From Streptomyces nymphaeiformis (GTDB lineage: Bacteria; Actinomycetota; Actinomycetes; Streptomycetales; Streptomycetaceae), in assembly GCF_014203895.1 (NCBI RefSeq), contig NZ_JACHJY010000002.1, positions 496,001-560,000 on the forward strand: a DNA stretch of 64,000 bases, written 5' to 3'. The notes under the pieces were generated by a model. That model saw only the letters and a list, made by a program, of their open reading frames with translations. It did no database searches and was not told the DNA's origin. A program made the translations under genes and the position numbers. Positions 53,915 to 63,409 of the stretch are shown piece after piece. Every line of letters starts with the position of its first letter. Within the stretch, counting starts at the first letter, position 1.

Positions 53915-55125
53915 GCGCCCCGCCCCGGCAGCAGCCCCTCGACGAAGCGCTGCTGTCCCTGTCCCACGCACACCAGGCCCGGTACCTCGAAGACCTGGCC
54001 GAACTCGTCGCGATCGACTCCGGCTCGTACAGCGCCGACGGCGTCAACCGGGTCGCCGACCTGGTCCGGGCCCATCTGGAGCGTCTGGACTTCTCCGTGG
54101 AACGCGTCCCGCTGCCACCGGCCCAGGGACACCGCACCGGAGACGTGCTCATCGGCCGCAGACGAGGTCGCCTCGCCGTCGCCGACGGAGGCCGCAGACT
54201 CCTGCTCGCCGCGCACATGGACACCGTCTTCGACGACGGGGCCGCCGCCGAACGCCCCTTCTCCCTCAGCGGACCCCTCGCCCACGGACCCGGCGTCAGC
54301 GACGACAAGGGAGGCCTGGTCGCAGGCCTCGCAGCCCTCGAGATCCTCGCCTCGGCAGGCATCGAGGACTACGCGGAACTCGTCTTCCTCGCCACGCCCG
54401 ACGAGGAGATCGGCTCACCCGCCAGCCGGCCGGTCACCCGGCGGGCGGCCGAAGGGGCGCACTACGCCCTCGCCCTCGAATGCGCCCGGGAGAACGGCGA
54501 CCTGGTCATCGCGCGCAAGGGCGTGGCCGACTTCAGGCTCACCGTCACCGGCCGCGCCGCACACGCGGGCATCGAACCCGAACGCGGGGCGAACGCGGCT
54601 CTGGCCGCCGCCCACCTCGTCATCGCCGTCCAAGCGCTGAACGGCACGTGGGAGGGCGTCACCCTCAACGTGGGCGTCGTGCGCGCGGGCAGCCGCTTCA
54701 ACATCGTCTGCCCCGAGGCGGAACTCCTCGTCGAGATCCGCTCGACCACGGACAGCGGCATGCGGGCGGCCACCGCCGCCCTCGAAGAGGCCGCCTCGCG
54801 GCCCGTCGTCCCCGGCACCCGCGTCACCGTCGAGGAACTCGCGTCCTGCCCGCCGATGGAAGACACGGCCGCCTCCCGCCGGATGCTCGGCAGGGCCCAG
54901 GACATCGGCGTACGCCTGGGTCTGACCTTCGGCGCCACGGCGACGGGCGGCGTGGGGGACGCCAACACCATCGCCGGGACAGGAGTCCCGACGCTGGACG
55001 GTCTGGGACCGGTCGGCGGCGCCGACCACACCCCCGAGGAGTGGCTCGACGTCAGTACGGTCCCGGCCAGGGTCGCCCTGCTCGCCTCCCTCATCGCCGA
55101 CCTCGGCGACGGCCGCAGCGACTGA
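53911..55125 (+). CDS. M20-family metallopeptidase (carboxypeptidase/amidohydrolase)
   Basis: This 404-aa protein begins at a GTG overlapping the ATPase stop. Metal ligands of the M20 family are visible: His in [10 protein letters not shown], the bridging Asp in SDDKGG, catalytic Glu in TPDEEIGSP, and the final His in [11 protein letters not shown] dimerisation domain lies at about 190-300. It resembles glutamate carboxypeptidase/ArgE enzymes, which hydrolyse N-acylated amino acids or dipeptides. With the importer it probably scavenges acyl-amino acids or peptides. Confidence 0.9.
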   Translation: MSAPPRQQPLDEALLSLSHAHQARYLEDLAELVAIDSGSYSADGVNRVADLVRAHLERLDFSVERVPLPPAQGHRTGDVLIGRRRGRLAVADGGRRLLLAAHMDTVFDDGAAAERPFSLSGPLAHGPGVSDDKGGLVAGLAALEILASAGIEDYAELVFLATPDEEIGSPASRPVTRRAAEGAHYALALECARENGDLVIARKGVADFRLTVTGRAAHAGIEPERGANAALAAAHLVIAVQALNGTWEGVTLNVGVVRAGSRFNIVCPEAELLVEIRSTTDSGMRAATAALEEAASRPVVPGTRVTVEELASCPPMEDTAASRRMLGRAQDIGVRLGLTFGATATGGVGDANTIAGTGVPTLDGLGPVGGADHTPEEWLDVSTVPARVALLASLIADLGDGRSD

Positions 55126-55140
55126 CGCTGCCCCCCCGAC

Positions 55141-55182
55141 GCTCCCGCACCGGCTCACCGCGCCGTTGCCCGGTGCGGGAGC
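55141..55182 (+). terminator. Operon terminator hairpin
   Basis: Thirteen-base perfect arms GCTCCCGCACCGG and CCGGTGCGGGAGC flank a 16-base loop, 15 bases past the M20 stop. This is a strong stem ending the importer operon. Confidence 0.75.
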
Positions 55183-55288
55183 ACCCGCCGTCGCCCCGGG
55201 CCCGGCGGCCGTGATCGCCGCTCGATCGATCGGCATTAGGCTCGGCACGCGGGCGCACGCCCGCCGACGACCGAGAAGGGAACCCGCG

Positions 55289-56161
55289 ATGGCCTCCGGC
55301 GCACTCGCCGACGTGATCCGGCACAAGCTGGGCGACCTCAGCCCGGCCGAGCGCAAGGTCGCCCGCGTCCTTCTGGCCAACTACCCCTCCGCCGGCTTCG
55401 AGACCGTCGCCGTCCTCGCCGAACGGGCGGGCGTCAGCGCCCCCACCGTCATCCGCTTCGTCAACCGGCTCGGCTACCGGGGCTTCCCCGACTTCCAGAC
55501 CGCGCTGCGCGAGGAGCTCGACGAACGCAACGCCTCACCCCTGTCCCTGTACGAATCCGCCGACCGCACCCGCGCCGACGAGGCACCGGCCGGCGAAGCA
55601 TCCCTTCTCGAACAGGGCAGCAGGCTGTTCAGCTCCGCCGTCGGGCAGACCCTCACCGAACTCCCGCCGCACGACCTGGAACACGCCGTCTCGCTCCTGG
55701 CCGACGGCAGACGGCGCATCACCCTGACCGGTGGCCGCTTCACCCATCTCCTCGCCCAGTACCTCGGACTGCACCTCATGCAGTTGCGCGGCGACATCCG
55801 GCTCCTGCCCGCGGGAGACGTCGAGCGGACCGCGGCACTCGGCACGCTCACACGCCGCGACGTCCTGGTCGTCTTCGACTACCGCCGCTACGAGGAGGAC
55901 AAGGTCACCATGGCCCGACTCGCCCTCGAACAAGGCGCGAAGGTCATCCTGTTCACCGACCGATGGCTCTCCCCGGTCTCCGCACACGCCGAGGTCGTCC
56001 TGCCCAGCCTGGTCACGACACCCTCACCGTACGACAGCCTCGTGCCCACCCTCGCCGTGGTCGAGACCGTCGTCGCCGGAGTCGTCGCGGCACTCGGCGA
56101 CGAGGCCCCCGCACGCCTGCGGCACACCGAGGAGACCGCACGGCGCCTCGGACTCCAGTGA
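55289..56161 (+). CDS. MurR/RpiR-family regulator with SIS domain
   Basis: This 290-aa protein starts at ATG with AGAAGGGA upstream. The HTH_6 domain (about 1-75) has LSPAERKVARVLLANYP and VSAPTVIRFVNRLGYRGFPD. The SIS sugar-phosphate-type domain (about 130-265) contains RRITLTGGRFTHLLAQYLG and DVLVVFDYRRYEED. RpiR regulators with M20 peptidases and ABC importers occur together in Streptomyces. It is separated from the importer operon by a terminator and a 107-base spacer holding CGATCGATCG (55223-55232). Confidence 0.92.
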   Translation: MASGALADVIRHKLGDLSPAERKVARVLLANYPSAGFETVAVLAERAGVSAPTVIRFVNRLGYRGFPDFQTALREELDERNASPLSLYESADRTRADEAPAGEASLLEQGSRLFSSAVGQTLTELPPHDLEHAVSLLADGRRRITLTGGRFTHLLAQYLGLHLMQLRGDIRLLPAGDVERTAALGTLTRRDVLVVFDYRRYEEDKVTMARLALEQGAKVILFTDRWLSPVSAHAEVVLPSLVTTPSPYDSLVPTLAVVETVVAGVVAALGDEAPARLRHTEETARRLGLQ

Positions 56162-56173
56162 CCCGCGGCACCG

Positions 56174-56209
56174 GCCTGCGGTGACGCGGGCCGCCGGACC
56201 ACCGCAGGC
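56174..56209. terminator. Hairpin below the RpiR gene
   Basis: GCCTGCGGTG (56174-56183) pairs with CACCGCAGGC (56200-56209) over a 16-base loop, 12 bases past the RpiR stop. Confidence 0.6.
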
Positions 56210-56218
56210 GAACGCAGA

Positions 56219-56255
56219 GGGCCGGGACCGGTGGCGGGGCCACCGGTCCCGGCCC
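56219..56255. terminator. Long bidirectional terminator between RpiR and lanthipeptide genes
   Basis: Perfect 17-base arms (56219-56235, 56239-56255) surround a GGG loop. It lies between the convergent RpiR stop (56161) and precursor stop (56274) and can end both transcripts. Confidence 0.8.
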
Positions 56256-56273
56256 TCGCCGGGCGCCGGCTCG

Positions 56274-56387
56274 TTACATCGGCTCGGGGAAGATGTCGCT
56301 GATGCTCCAGGCGACGCTGAAGCAGGGGGCGAAGGCGTCGGCCTCCTGCTCGGTGTCCAGGGCCTGGAGCGCGAGGATCTGGGTCAT
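56274..56387 (-). CDS. Class III lanthipeptide precursor peptide (37 aa)
   Basis: An ATG at 56387 behind GAGGAGATC opens a 37-codon frame. The leader contains ILALQALD, the helical LxLQ-type motif recognised by class III synthetases, and is rich in Glu/Asp. The likely core begins CFSVAWSISD and ends IFPEPM. It has one Cys (22) and three Ser (24, 28, 30), with the Cys before every Ser. Standard labionin or lanthionine motifs put Ser before Cys. It lies 109 bases downstream of the synthetase gene. A 17-base terminator stem follows. Too short for usual gene finding, it is nevertheless well supported by context. Confidence 0.82.
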   Translation of the reverse strand: MTQILALQALDTEQEADAFAPCFSVAWSISDIFPEPM

Positions 56388-56496
56388 GGATGATCTCCTC
56401 ATTCTTGTCGGGGTCGTATCGGTCGGTCACTGCATACCTCGGCACGAGGCGTTCGCCACCGCGCCGAGGGGGTCGTGGGAGGCCCGTCCGGTGCCG

Positions 56497-59097
56497 TCAG
56501 ACGGCTGCCGGGAGCCGGGGTCGCGCAGGGTGGGGCCCCGGCAGGAGCGGGCCGGACAGCAGGCGGTGCAGGGTCAGCAGGACACCGGCCCCGCCACTGG
56601 ACAGGTCGGCGGTGAACCGCTGCGAACCCGCTCCGAGGAAGCGGACACCGCGCCGGTACGGGACGGCGTACTTCAGCAGGCCGGTTGCCGCGCGCACGGC
56701 GTCCCCGCGGGCGGCGTCCGTGCCGGTGAGCCCGGCGTGCTCGGTCAGGAACCAGGTCAGTCCGGCCAGCCCCCGGTACAGGCCCGCCTCCTTCGTGGCG
56801 CACGAGACCCGGATGCCGGCGACCAGCCGCGGCAGTGCCGCGGCGCAGCGCTCGTCCGGCGCGGTGGCCACGTAGCGGGTGAGCACCACCGCGAGACCGG
56901 CCGCGCCCGTGGCCAGGTACGGCATGGCACGGGTGAGCCGTGCGTCGTCGGAGAGGGACAGGGCGCCGTCGTCCAGCGGGAAGGTCCGGTCCAGCTCCTG
57001 GTGGAGCAGCAGGCGGCCCGCCTCCAGGAAGCGGGCCTCGCCGGTGTCGCGGGCCAGGCGGTGGAGGAAGAGGGCGAGTCCCGAGCGGCCGTGCAGCAGG
57101 CCGCGGGCGTCGTGCTCGCCGAGGGCGGCCGGCAGGTCGGCGGTGCGCAGCAGGCCTTCCCCCGCCGCCGCGGCCCGCTCCAGGTGGCTGCTCTCCCCGG
57201 TCAGCCGGTGCAGGGCGAGCCAGCCCAGGCCGACTCCGGCCCGCCCGCCGGCCAGCGTGCCGCAGGAGGCGGTGAGCGGGTGCCCGTCGGCGGCCCGGAG
57301 CAGGTCGACGGCCTCGTCCGGCCGGCCGAGGCCGGCCAGCACCCGGGCGATGCCGGCCGAGCCGACGAGCAGGCCGGGGGGCAGTGCGTCGCGCAGCGCC
57401 AGCGTGTCGCGGCGCAACCGTTCGAGGATCTCCTCCGGCACCGCAGCACCGGCGCGGTGCAGGGCGTGCACCACCCCGGCCGTGCCGTAGGCCAGACACA
57501 CGTTGTTGGTCCGGAACGCCTCGGGTGAGGGCGGGAACACCCAGTCAGGCCGGTCGGCGTCAGCCATCTCGAGGAGACCGGCGGCCACCTCCTCGGCCAG
57601 CCGGGTGAGGCAGCCGCGCGGATCGGTGTCCAGCTCGACGGGGGAGGGCGGACGGCCGGGACCGCTCTGGCCCCGCGCCCGGTCTCCCGTCAGGTGGAAG
57701 GCGGTCGCCCGCTGCCACAGGTCCTGCGGCGGAGCGACGTCCGCCAGATCGCGGCGCAGGAGGGCGAGGTTGGCGGGCGCGTGCTCGGCGGTCTCGTTGA
57801 ACGGTGCCAGGAAGGCGAGCGCGACCGCCGACGTGCCGTACCGGTCCTGCAGCAGCGGATCGTCGTCCGCGCGGCGCAGGCCGGGCGGCGGCGTGAACCC
57901 CGGAGTGCCCATCCCGGACGGGGTCGCGGACACCGCCGAGGCCGCCTCGAAGTCGACGAGACGGACCCCGCCCGACGGCGTGACCAGGACATTGCCCAGG
58001 CTGAGGTCACCGAACCGGTAGCCGGCGGCGTGCAGCCGCTCCAGCGAGGCGTCCAGCGCGGCAAGGAGACGCCGGCACGCCCCGTAGTACGCGGCGACGG
58101 ACTCGGCCGTGCGGTCGGCGCGGGCCAGCGGGGAGGACCGGCTCAGCCAGCCCACCAGCGGCTGCCCCGCGACGTGCTCGGTGACGAGGAAGTCGTGCTC
58201 CCACTCCGTGAAGTGGTCCAGCGGCTCCGGGCCCACCCCCGGGGCCGCCGCGTGCAGTTCGCGCAGCACGTCGTACTCGTGCCGCAGCCGCTGCTGCGCG
58301 TCGGTCCCGTCGAAGACCAGGCCGTTGTGGGCACGGGCCTCCTTGAGGAAGACGGTGCGGCCGGTCCGCCGGTCGCGGGCCTGGTAGGCGCCGCCGGCGT
58401 TGCTCAGGCGCACCGCGCGGATCACCTCGTAGTCGCGGATCAGGATCGGGCCCGCGTGCGGCTGCTCCTCCTGCTCGACGAAGGGGTCCGTGATCCCCGC
58501 GGGCAGGTGGAAGGCGGGCAGTCGCGAGTCCACGACCTCGCGGCCGGAGCCGTCGCGGACCGTCCCCTCCCGGGTGCCGTCGGCCCGGAGCCGGCTGCGG
58601 GCGCCGTCGAAGGAGCCGTAGCGGTAGTGGACCGTCCGCGAGTCGCGAAAGCGCCGGTCGGTGAGGACGTACGGCCCTTCCTCCCCGTCGAGCGCGTCGC
58701 GCAGGCGTTCGAGGAGCCGGCGGGCGGACGCCGTGTCCGGCGGGTAGACGGCGCAGAACTTGCCCGCCTGGGCCCGCACGGCGTGCTTGTGATGGAGGAA
58801 CAGGAAGAAGAGCCGGGCGCTCAGGTGCTTGAACGGCACGCCTTCGGAGAAGCAGATCCCGGCGACGGTGTCGAGCACGTGCTGCGCCCGGTCGAGGCGC
58901 GCCGACACGTGGATCTTCCAGCCCTGCTCGGCGAGTCCGGTCCGCGGACCGCCCCAGACCGTCCAGATGCCCTGGGCGGAGCCGCGCACGCCCGGCGGCA
59001 CCTCGCCGGGAGCGAAGCGCGGCCCGGGGTCGGCCACGCCGGCCAGCGGCAGGTAGTACTCCCGGTCCGCGAGCGCCTCGCCGAAGCCTTCGAGCAC
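56497..59097 (-). CDS. Class III lanthipeptide synthetase LanKC
   Basis: This 866-aa protein starts at GTG with GGAGA upstream. It has three regions. The lyase-like N-terminus (about 1-210) has PFKHLSARLFFLFLHHKH. The Ser/Thr-kinase-like domain (about 220-480) has GDLSLGNVLV and RLVDFEAAS. The LanC-like cyclase (about 520-866) has CGTLAGGRAGVGLG and LHGRSGLALFL. The zinc-ligand Cys-His-Gly of class I, II and IV cyclases is replaced by LLHG, as expected for class III. It phosphorylates Ser/Thr, eliminates to dehydro residues and cyclises with Cys. The 37-aa precursor gene follows. No dedicated transporter or peptidase gene is adjacent. Confidence 0.92.
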   Translation of the reverse strand: MLEGFGEALADREYYLPLAGVADPGPRFAPGEVPPGVRGSAQGIWTVWGGPRTGLAEQGWKIHVSARLDRAQHVLDTVAGICFSEGVPFKHLSARLFFLFLHHKHAVRAQAGKFCAVYPPDTASARRLLERLRDALDGEEGPYVLTDRRFRDSRTVHYRYGSFDGARSRLRADGTREGTVRDGSGREVVDSRLPAFHLPAGITDPFVEQEEQPHAGPILIRDYEVIRAVRLSNAGGAYQARDRRTGRTVFLKEARAHNGLVFDGTDAQQRLRHEYDVLRELHAAAPGVGPEPLDHFTEWEHDFLVTEHVAGQPLVGWLSRSSPLARADRTAESVAAYYGACRRLLAALDASLERLHAAGYRFGDLSLGNVLVTPSGGVRLVDFEAASAVSATPSGMGTPGFTPPPGLRRADDDPLLQDRYGTSAVALAFLAPFNETAEHAPANLALLRRDLADVAPPQDLWQRATAFHLTGDRARGQSGPGRPPSPVELDTDPRGCLTRLAEEVAAGLLEMADADRPDWVFPPSPEAFRTNNVCLAYGTAGVVHALHRAGAAVPEEILERLRRDTLALRDALPPGLLVGSAGIARVLAGLGRPDEAVDLLRAADGHPLTASCGTLAGGRAGVGLGWLALHRLTGESSHLERAAAAGEGLLRTADLPAALGEHDARGLLHGRSGLALFLHRLARDTGEARFLEAGRLLLHQELDRTFPLDDGALSLSDDARLTRAMPYLATGAAGLAVVLTRYVATAPDERCAAALPRLVAGIRVSCATKEAGLYRGLAGLTWFLTEHAGLTGTDAARGDAVRAATGLLKYAVPYRRGVRFLGAGSQRFTADLSSGGAGVLLTLHRLLSGPLLPGPHPARPRLPAAV

Positions 59098-59205
59098 GGG
59101 ATCTCCTCACAGGGGACGGTGGGTGGGCCGCAACAACGTTCTCGCGCGCCGGACGCCAGGACCGGCAGGTACGGAGGCGGTTCGGGCGGCGGTATGCGAC
59201 CGGGA

Positions 59206-60261
59206 TCAGGCGAGAACGCCTCCGGGGCGACCCGCCTTCTCGTCCCCGGGCATCCGCAGTACCGCCGCACCGTGGACCCGGCCCGCGGCGAGGTCGGCCA
59301 GGGCGCGGTCGGCGTGGGCGAAGGCGTAGGGGGAGAGGGTCGGGCGGAGGCGGTGTGCGGTGGCCGCGGCGAGGAACGCGCGTCCGTCCTCGCGGGTGTT
59401 GGCGGTGACGCTGCGGACGGTCCGCTCCCGGAAGAGGTGCCTGGCGTAGTTCAGGGGAGGGACGTCGGAGAGGTGGATGCCGGCGATGGCGAGCGTTCCG
59501 CCGCTGTCCAGCGCTTCCAGGGCCGACGGGACGAGGTCGCCGGCCGGGGCGAAGAGGATCGCGGAGTCCAGTGGCTCGGGCGGCCCCGTCCGGGCGTCGC
59601 GCGCCGAGGCGGCGCCGAGCTCCAGGGCGAGGGCCTGGGCGGCGGGGGAGCGGGTGAGGACGTGGACGGTGGCGCCCTCGGCGACGGCGAGCTGCGCGGT
59701 GAGGTGGGCGGAGGCGCCGAACCCGTAGATGCCGAGCCGCCCTCCTTCGGGGAGCTCCGCGCGGCACAGGGCCCGGTGGCCGATGATCCCCGCGCACAGC
59801 AGCGGGGCCAGCTCCTCGGCCGCGTACCCGGTGGGCAGCTCGTACGCGTAGGCGGCGGGCACGGTGGCGTACGTGGCGTAGCCGCCGTTCGCGTCCCAGC
59901 CGGTGTAGCGGGAGGCGGGGCACAGGTTCTCCCGGCCGTGCGCGCAGTACGGGCACGTCCCGCAGGTACGCCGCAGCCACGGGACACCGACCCGGGAACC
60001 GGCCTCCGGACCGGTGACCTCGTCGCCGACGGCGACGACGTCCCCGACGGCTTCGTGTCCGGGGACGACCTGGTCCCGGTGCGGAGGGAGTTCGTGATCG
60101 CGTACGTGGAGATCGGTACGGCACACGCCGCACGCGCGAACCCGGACCAGCAGTTCGTCCGGCGCCGGGGCGGGCACGGGCAGTTCCCGGCGCTCGATCG
60201 TCCCGGGGCGGTCGGCGAGGACGACCCAGGCCGCCATCGTCTCCGGAACGGCGGCAGTCAC
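59206..60261 (-). CDS. Zinc-dependent alcohol dehydrogenase
   Basis: This 351-aa MDR protein has the catalytic zinc Cys in [22 protein letters not shown], a structural zinc set [15 protein letters not shown], and the nucleotide-binding region [15 protein letters not shown]. It belongs to the AdhA-like, NAD(P)-dependent class. The N-terminal [20 protein letters not shown] is slightly extended. The gene follows the NmrA-like gene with a 6-base gap, so both are co-transcribed, and it lies 108 bases before the lanthipeptide synthetase. A role in lanthipeptide tailoring is possible but not indicated by sequence. Confidence 0.9.
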   Translation of the reverse strand: MTAAVPETMAAWVVLADRPGTIERRELPVPAPAPDELLVRVRACGVCRTDLHVRDHELPPHRDQVVPGHEAVGDVVAVGDEVTGPEAGSRVGVPWLRRTCGTCPYCAHGRENLCPASRYTGWDANGGYATYATVPAAYAYELPTGYAAEELAPLLCAGIIGHRALCRAELPEGGRLGIYGFGASAHLTAQLAVAEGATVHVLTRSPAAQALALELGAASARDARTGPPEPLDSAILFAPAGDLVPSALEALDSGGTLAIAGIHLSDVPPLNYARHLFRERTVRSVTANTREDGRAFLAAATAHRLRPTLSPYAFAHADRALADLAAGRVHGAAVLRMPGDEKAGRPGGVLA

Positions 60262-60267
60262 GTCGGG

Positions 60268-61224
60268 TCAGGCCCAGGCGGTGAGCAGTCTGTCGTGGTG
60301 GGCCGCGAGCCAGGTGGCGAAGTCCTGGAGGGCGGGGTTGAGGTCACGGACGGCGGTGAGGTCCCGGGCCGCGGTGAAGCGGTGCTCGCAGTCCGCGTAG
60401 TACTGGAACATGTTTCCCGTCTCGTCGGCCCCGGGCAGGCCCTGCGCGCGCCACTCGTCCGGGCTGAGGGGCCGGTACCGTACCGGTTCGCCGAGCGACT
60501 CCGTGAGCGCCGCGGCCATGTCGGCGACCTTGAGGTGCTCGCCGGCGATGCTGATCGTGGCGGCGACGAAATCGGCGCCACCGCGGAGGACGGCGAGGGC
60601 GGTCTTGCCGATGTCGTCGACCGCGATGCCGGAGAGCCGGCTCTCGCCCATGGGATAGGTGAGCTGGAAGGCGCCGTCCGGGCCGCGCTGCGGCGCGAAG
60701 GCGCCGAGCAGGTTGTCCCAGTAGAAGGTGGTGCGCAGGAAGGTGGTCGGCACCGCTTCCTCGGTGAAGTAGTGGTCGGCCTCCGCCTTGCCGTCGAAGT
60801 GCGGCACCTTGTAGCGCTCCTGGAGCGTCGGCATCCGTTCGTCGTCGAGGGGGATGCAGTCGCGCGTGTCCTCCAGGGTGGACCAGATCGCGTGCTGTAC
60901 TCCCGCATGGGAGGCGGCCCGTGCGACCGCCTGTGCCTGGGCCTTCTCCCGCTCCGCGGACATGTGCTCCCAGAAGTTCGTGACCACGAACGCGCCGTAC
61001 GCGTGCTCGAAGGCCGGCGCGAGGCTGGGCGGATCGTCCAGGTCGGCCCGGACGATGTCGTCGACGCCGAGGCGCTTCAGCTCCCGGGCGGGTTCCCCGT
61101 CGGGGTGGCGGGTGACGGCGCGTACCGCGAACTCACTCGCGTGGTCGGCGAGGACGGCCCGCACGAATCCGCCACCCTGCTTACCGGTCGCTCCGATCAC
61201 CGTGATGATCTTCTTCTCGGTCAT
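60268..61224 (-). CDS. NmrA-like NAD(P)-binding protein
   Basis: This 318-aa protein begins MTEKKIITVIGATGKQGGGF, the NmrA/atypical SDR dinucleotide motif. It lacks a YxxxK motif. Other features are VTRHPDGEPARELKRLG, AFVVTNFWEHMSAEREKAQA and HFDGKAEADHYFTEEAVPTT. NmrA-like proteins sense NADP(H) or act as quinone-type reductases. It is upstream of the alcohol dehydrogenase in one operon, suggesting redox-responsive or detoxification use. Confidence 0.88.
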   Translation of the reverse strand: MTEKKIITVIGATGKQGGGFVRAVLADHASEFAVRAVTRHPDGEPARELKRLGVDDIVRADLDDPPSLAPAFEHAYGAFVVTNFWEHMSAEREKAQAQAVARAASHAGVQHAIWSTLEDTRDCIPLDDERMPTLQERYKVPHFDGKAEADHYFTEEAVPTTFLRTTFYWDNLLGAFAPQRGPDGAFQLTYPMGESRLSGIAVDDIGKTALAVLRGGADFVAATISIAGEHLKVADMAAALTESLGEPVRYRPLSPDEWRAQGLPGADETGNMFQYYADCEHRFTAARDLTAVRDLNPALQDFATWLAAHHDRLLTAWA

Positions 61225-61264
61225 GGCTCGATCGCCTCGTACCTCGGACACGTGGTTCGGCTGC

Positions 61265-61325
61265 TGTCGTCCCGCTTACCGTTCGTCCTGTCGTCCTGTC
61301 GTCCTGTCGTCCCGCTTACCGTTCG
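61265..61325. repeat. Duplicated dnaK 3' end with 8-base tandem repeats
   Basis: A 21-base sequence at 61265-61285 is repeated at 61305-61325 (40 bases apart), and TCCTGTCG units fill the interval. The right copy contains the dnaK stop (61316-61318); the left copy carries a second in-sequence TTA beyond it. Replication slippage in multiples of eight explains the 40-base offset. Confidence 0.75.
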
Positions 61326-63190
61326 CCCTGTCTGCCCGTGTCCTCCCGCTTGTCCTCGTCGACGATCTCGGCGTCGACGATGTCGTCCCCGCCGTCCCCT
61401 CCCGCGTCGCCGGCCCCCGGCCCGGCACCCCCTTGCGCCTCCTGCTGCTGCGCGTACATCGCGGTGCCGATCCGCTGGGCGACCGCGTTCAGCCGGTCGA
61501 CGGCCGTGCGGACCTCCGCGGCGTCCTCGCCCTTGAGCTTCTCCTTCAGCTCGGCGATCGCGGCCTCGACCTCGGACTTCACGTCACCGGGGATCTTGTC
61601 CTGGTCGTCGCGCAGCAGCTTCTCGGTCCGGTAGACGAGCTGCTCGCCCTGGTTGCGGGTCTCGGCCGCCTCCTTGCGGGTCCGGTCCTCCTCCGCGTGC
61701 CGTTCCGCCTCGCGGATCATCCGGTCGATGTCGTCCTTCGGCAGCGAGGAGCCGCCGGTGACGGTCATCTTCTGCTCCTTGCCCGTGCCCAGGTCCTTCG
61801 CGGTCACGTGCATGATGCCGTTGGCGTCGATGTCGAAGGCGACCTCGATCTGCGGGACGCCACGCGGGGCCGGCGGCAGACCGGTCAGCTCGAACATGCC
61901 GAGCTTCTTGTTGTACGCCGCGATCTCGCGCTCGCCCTGGTAGACCTGGATCTGCACGGACGGCTGGTTGTCCTCGGCCGTCGTGAAGATCTCGGACCGC
62001 TTGGTCGGGATCGTGGTGTTGCGCTCGATGAGCTTGGTCATGATGCCGCCCTTGGTCTCGATGCCGAGGGACAGCGGGGTCACGTCGAGGAGCAGGACGT
62101 CCTTGACCTCACCCTTGAGGACACCGGCCTGGAGCGCGGCACCGACCGCCACGACCTCGTCCGGGTTCACTCCCTTGTGCGGGTCCTTGCCGGTCAGGGA
62201 CCTCACCAGCTCGGTCACCGCGGGCATGCGGGTCGAGCCGCCGACCAGGATCACGTGATCGACCCGGGCCACATCGATGCCGGCGTCGTTCACCGCCTGG
62301 TGGAACGGCGTCCTGCAGCGCTCCAGCAGGTCCTCCGTCAGCTTCTCGAACTGTGCTCGGGTGAGCTTCTCCTCCAGGTGCAGCGGGCCCTCGGCGGAGG
62401 CCGTGATGTAGGGCAGGTTGATGGTGGTCTCCGTGGCGGCGGACAGTTCGATCTTCGCCTTCTCCGCGGCCTCGCGCAGACGCTGCACCGCCATCCGGTC
62501 CTTCGACAGGTCGACGCCGTACCCGTTCTTGAAATGCTGCACCAGGTGGTCGACGACGCGCTGGTCCCAGTCGTCCCCGCCGAGATGCGTGTCCCCGTTG
62601 GTGGCCTTCACCTCGACGACGCCGTCGCCGATCTCCAGGAGGGACACGTCGAAGGTGCCGCCGCCGAGGTCGAAGACGAGGACCGTCTGGTCGTTCTCCT
62701 TGTCCAGTCCGTACGCGAGCGCCGCCGCGGTCGGCTCGTTCACGATCCGCAGCACCTTGAGACCGGCGATCTCGCCCGCCTCCTTGGTCGCGGTGCGCTG
62801 CGCGTCGTCGAAGTACGCCGGTACGGTGACCACCGCGTCCGTGACGTCCTCGCCGAGGTAGCCCTCGGCGTCCCGCTTCAGCTTCTGCAGCACCCGCGCC
62901 GAGATCTCCTGCGCGGTGAAACGCCGGCCGTCCACCTCGCCGCTCGCGGGGAACCGCCAGTCCGACTCGCCCATGTGCCGCTTCACCGACCGGACGGTGC
63001 GGTCCACGTTCGTCACAGCCTGCCGCTTGGCCAGCTCGCCGACCAGCACGTCGCCGCCCTTGGCGAAGGCGACCACGGACGGCGTCGTCCGCGCACCCTC
63101 CGCGTTCGCGATGACCGTCGGCTCGCCGCCCTCCAGTACGGAGACCACCGAATTCGTCGTTCCCAGGTCGATACCGACCGACCGAGCCAT
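61316..63190 (-). CDS. dnaK: Hsp70 chaperone DnaK (second-copy type)
   Basis: This 624-aa Hsp70 starts [20 protein letters not shown]. ATPase motifs are [19 protein letters not shown] and [20 protein letters not shown]. The linker region [18 protein letters not shown] precedes the substrate-binding domain, and the tail ends [17 protein letters not shown], like other DnaK proteins. No grpE, dnaJ or hspR follows, and no HAIR-like element was seen upstream, so this looks like a separate dnaK paralogue rather than the main dnaK operon. It is single, followed by a duplicated 3' end. Confidence 0.92.
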   Translation of the reverse strand: MARSVGIDLGTTNSVVSVLEGGEPTVIANAEGARTTPSVVAFAKGGDVLVGELAKRQAVTNVDRTVRSVKRHMGESDWRFPASGEVDGRRFTAQEISARVLQKLKRDAEGYLGEDVTDAVVTVPAYFDDAQRTATKEAGEIAGLKVLRIVNEPTAAALAYGLDKENDQTVLVFDLGGGTFDVSLLEIGDGVVEVKATNGDTHLGGDDWDQRVVDHLVQHFKNGYGVDLSKDRMAVQRLREAAEKAKIELSAATETTINLPYITASAEGPLHLEEKLTRAQFEKLTEDLLERCRTPFHQAVNDAGIDVARVDHVILVGGSTRMPAVTELVRSLTGKDPHKGVNPDEVVAVGAALQAGVLKGEVKDVLLLDVTPLSLGIETKGGIMTKLIERNTTIPTKRSEIFTTAEDNQPSVQIQVYQGEREIAAYNKKLGMFELTGLPPAPRGVPQIEVAFDIDANGIMHVTAKDLGTGKEQKMTVTGGSSLPKDDIDRMIREAERHAEEDRTRKEAAETRNQGEQLVYRTEKLLRDDQDKIPGDVKSEVEAAIAELKEKLKGEDAAEVRTAVDRLNAVAQRIGTAMYAQQQEAQGGAGPGAGDAGGDGGDDIVDAEIVDEDKREDTGRQGER

Positions 63191-63409
63191 GTCGGCCTCC
63201 TGTAATCCACGAGAGCGTGCCGCGAAGGCGCTCCTCCATCTCCGGCGTCTTCCCCGCACGGACGCCGACATGCGCCCGCGACCCGCCTCAGCCGAGGGGA
63301 TCTTCCTGTCGTCCGCACGCCCGTTCGCCAGGCTCGCTGCGCCTTGCCGTGGGCCTGGCTCATGGACCGGTGCCCCTGCCGGGATGTCGGGCAGGGGCAC
63401 CGTGTCCGT

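Noticed and set aside
56388..56496. A second precursor peptide between the synthetase and the 37-aa gene
   Set aside because: The only long frame there runs through the precursor gene in another frame and lacks a leader motif.
59206..61224. Alcohol dehydrogenase and NmrA genes as lanthipeptide tailoring enzymes
   Set aside because: They have a 108-base gap to the synthetase and are common generic redox genes; no sequence evidence ties them to the peptide.
61316..63190. The main dnaK-grpE-dnaJ-hspR operon
   Set aside because: Only dnaK is present; flanking genes are unrelated and no HAIR-like element was seen.
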